Both the position numbers and the translations under genes were made by a program. Positions 62,314-64,000 of a stretch of DNA of 64,000 bases are shown piece by piece. Numbering within the stretch: the stretch's first letter is position 1; the number at the start of each line of letters is the position of its first letter. The notes beneath the pieces are model-generated. The model ran no database searches, had not been told where the DNA came from, and saw nothing but the letters and a program-made list of their open reading frames with translations. The stretch lies in contig JAJFHV010000010.1 of the NCBI GenBank assembly GCA_021775415.1, positions 248,001-312,000 of the forward strand, in the 5' to 3' direction. Origin of the DNA: Hyphomicrobiales bacterium (GTDB lineage Bacteria > Pseudomonadota > Alphaproteobacteria > Rhizobiales > Rhizobiaceae).

Positions 62314-64000
62314 TCTGCTTTGTTTCCGTTGACCTGTCTGAGTTTCAGATTTTGTGGATCGTAAGGTGGCCGGTCCAGTATCTTTGCCGCACTGACATCA
62401 CCACATATTTCTACAGACAATTCCGCCCCGGAAGCAAACTGATTTGTTCTCAGATATGCAAAGGCCAATTTTTTCCTGGTCCGGTGCCCATAGCTGCCAG
62501 AGGTTATAAGCCCGCATACTTTACCACCCGAAAGCACCGAGTGCAGCCCGAATGGATCGCGACCTTCACCCGTGATTTCGATGAGCTTCAAGCTCATTTC
62601 AACGGGTCGACTGGCGAGCACCTCACATCCGGAAAACTGCCTTCCTTCCAATTTTAACAGACGATCAAGACCAGCTTCAATTGGCGAACGCTCAGTGGAA
62701 AGGTCCATACCCCAGGCAGGATATCCCTTTTCCAACCGCATGGAGTTGGCCGCGTAGGAACCGAAATGGCCAATTCCAAATTCAACACCAGCACTCATGA
62801 TAGTGCGATAAAGTTTTGGGAGAACTGCCATTGGCGCATGAAACTCCCATCCGGTTTCCCCGACATAGGATACCCGGAGTGCGAGAACCTTAATCCCTGC
62901 AATTTCAATTACTTGTGACGACAACCACTTAAACTGATTCAAACAGTTATTTCCGTTTGCAATCTTCGTCAGTACTTGCGGCGCGAGTGGACCCATCATT
63001 GCGAGGATGCCTTTCGACTCCGTCACATCATCCACAGACACATCGCCGATAGACACTGCATGAAGGCGCAACAAGTCATGATCATGATGCCGGGCGGCAG
63101 CGGCAGACGTGAGGTAGAAATGATCCTCCGCAAGTTTTACGACGGTAAATTCCGATGCAATGCCTCCCTTGGGAGTAAGCGCATGAATGAGCCCTACCCG
63201 ACCGACTGTCTTGGGTGGCGTGTTGGCACCAAGCGTGTTCATGAACCGCTCAGCACCTTTGCCATTTACCTCAAATTTCGAGAAAGGCGACAGATCAGAA
63301 ACACCGACGCGGGTTGATACAATTTCACATTCACGCGCTACGGCGTTGAACCAGTCGGGTCGGTTGAATGTTAGCGTTGCTTCACGGCTTTCATCAGCGC
63401 CAGCAAACCAGTTTGGCCGTTCCCAACCATACGCTTGGCCGAACACCGCACCGGCTGCATCCATTTCACTGTGGACCGTGGACATGAATCGTGGCCTTCC
63501 GGCCTCGCGCTCTTCATAGGGAAAATGGATAGCAAACTGATTACCGAAACTTTCGACCGCCTTATCTATTCTGTAGTTGCGGTCTGCGAAATTTCCGAAG
63601 CGACGTGGGTCAAGTGCGAGCGCGTCCATTGGAGGTTCTTCGCCAATCATCCATTCGGCAAGAAATTTTCCGGCACCCCCACCTTCCATTACACCCATGC
63701 TGGAGCCAGTGAGCAGCCAACAGTTTTTCACCCCAAATGCCGGGCCAATTAGTGCATTGGCATCAGGCGTGAAGGTTATCGGTCCATTGACGATTGTTTT
63801 GATGCCGCCTTCTGCAAGCGCTGGCACCCGCTCCATCGCCGCTTCAATAATATGTTCCACATTGTCGAGATCACCCGGTACGAGCTCCATGCCAAATTCC
63901 GGTGGCACCTGGTCAATTGACCACGGCTTGCCGTTTTTCTCGTAAGGCCCGACAATCAGGCCATCGCGCTCCTGGCGCACATACCAGCTTTCTTCTGGGT
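62310..64000 (-). CDS. FAD-dependent oxidoreductase fused to GcvT-type aminomethyltransferase, 5' truncated
   Basis: The frame is open to the right edge (the last codons read PEESWYVRQERDG), leaving about 560 residues. The first part is the C-terminal half of a DAO-like FAD oxidoreductase (PDANALIGPAFGVKNCWLLT, GAGKFLAEWMIGEEP). From about STVHSEMDAAGAVFGQAYGW a GcvT folate-binding domain follows (RVGVSDLSPFSKFEVNGKGA, LRVSYVGETGWEFHAP, YGHRTRKKLAFAYL). The family includes dimethylglycine and sarcosine dehydrogenases. The stop overlaps the ycaO start (ATGA), so it may be a tailoring enzyme or merely a co-transcribed metabolic gene. Confidence 0.88.
   Translation of the reverse strand, partial: PEESWYVRQERDGLIVGPYEKNGKPWSIDQVPPEFGMELVPGDLDNVEHIIEAAMERVPALAEGGIKTIVNGPITFTPDANALIGPAFGVKNCWLLTGSSMGVMEGGGAGKFLAEWMIGEEPPMDALALDPRRFGNFADRNYRIDKAVESFGNQFAIHFPYEEREAGRPRFMSTVHSEMDAAGAVFGQAYGWERPNWFAGADESREATLTFNRPDWFNAVARECEIVSTRVGVSDLSPFSKFEVNGKGAERFMNTLGANTPPKTVGRVGLIHALTPKGGIASEFTVVKLAEDHFYLTSAAAARHHDHDLLRLHAVSIGDVSVDDVTESKGILAMMGPLAPQVLTKIANGNNCLNQFKWLSSQVIEIAGIKVLALRVSYVGETGWEFHAPMAVLPKLYRTIMSAGVEFGIGHFGSYAANSMRLEKGYPAWGMDLSTERSPIEAGLDRLLKLEGRQFSGCEVLASRPVEMSLKLIEITGEGRDPFGLHSVLSGGKVCGLITSGSYGHRTRKKLAFAYLRTNQFASGAELSVEICGDVSAAKILDRPPYDPQNLKLRQVNGNKAE

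Overview
The window is chromosomal DNA from an alphaproteobacterium, most likely of the order Hyphomicrobiales (Rhizobiales). Support comes from a MucR/Ros-type regulator, a FeuP/FeuQ-like two-component pair with a small secreted protein ahead of it, the four-gene ccmIEFH (cycHJKL) cluster next to a Do-type protease, a C4-pathway 5-aminolevulinate synthase, and families common in that order (DUF2336, DUF1491, DUF6456, DUF2849, DUF1214, TIGR03808). No tRNA, rRNA, CRISPR array or intact insertion sequence was recognised. Both ends cut through genes: a Do/HtrA protease at the left and a FAD-oxidoreductase/GcvT-type protein at the right.

Layout. 1-8.6 kb, all on the minus strand: feuN-, feuP- and feuQ-like genes, a glycine-zipper lipoprotein, ccmI-ccmE-ccmF-ccmH for cytochrome c maturation, an alpha/beta-hydrolase-OsmC fusion and the start of degP. 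8.6-9.7 kb is a small islet of orphan genes (phage-like lipoprotein, HEPN-like protein, antisense small ORF). 9.7-20.6 kb holds housekeeping and envelope genes: a class A penicillin-binding protein, DUF1214 and DUF1254-like proteins, DUF2336, DUF1491, a peptidoglycan-binding protein, a PAS histidine kinase, sufE, and a DnaA-domain-IV-like protein with DUF6456. 20.6-32 kb: mucR with a very AT-rich upstream region, msrB, oligopeptidase B, a dihaem cytochrome c, Fe superoxide dismutase, a haloacid dehalogenase, a HerA-like ATPase, a TAT-exported beta-helix protein, and hemA preceded by a near-perfect FNR/FixK box. 32-38.3 kb: hydantoinase/oxoprolinase, PEP carboxylase and a class III aminotransferase.

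38.4-43.8 kb is an assimilatory sulfate/sulfite reduction operon, transcribed cysG, DUF2849, cysI, cysH, DUF934, fpr. 45.4-55.1 kb is a purine catabolic cluster: hiuH-xdhA-xdhB-xdhC-puuD-guaD on the minus strand (mostly overlapping or abutting ends) and, divergently, a puuE-uraD fusion and allA. Together these lead from guanine through xanthine, urate, 5-hydroxyisourate, OHCU and allantoin to allantoate, and from ureidoglycolate to glyoxylate plus urea. The allantoate-to-ureidoglycolate step is not encoded in the window.

The most unusual part is the right end (57.7-64 kb, minus strand): a FAD/GcvT-type oxidoreductase (cut by the window edge), a YcaO protein, a TfuA protein, a cytosolic HEXXH metallopeptidase and a 185-residue protein whose C-terminus is seven exact VSGAR repeats followed by LSGD. 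The first three genes are joined by 4-bp ATGA overlaps and the peptidase follows 13 bp later. This looks like a ribosomal-peptide (RiPP) pathway of the YcaO-TfuA type, in which that pair installs backbone thioamides, with a multi-core repetitive precursor. Every 15-bp repeat unit uses a different set of codons, so the repeat is held by selection on the peptide rather than by recent duplication. The precursor assignment is an inference; a short pentapeptide-repeat fold is the main alternative.
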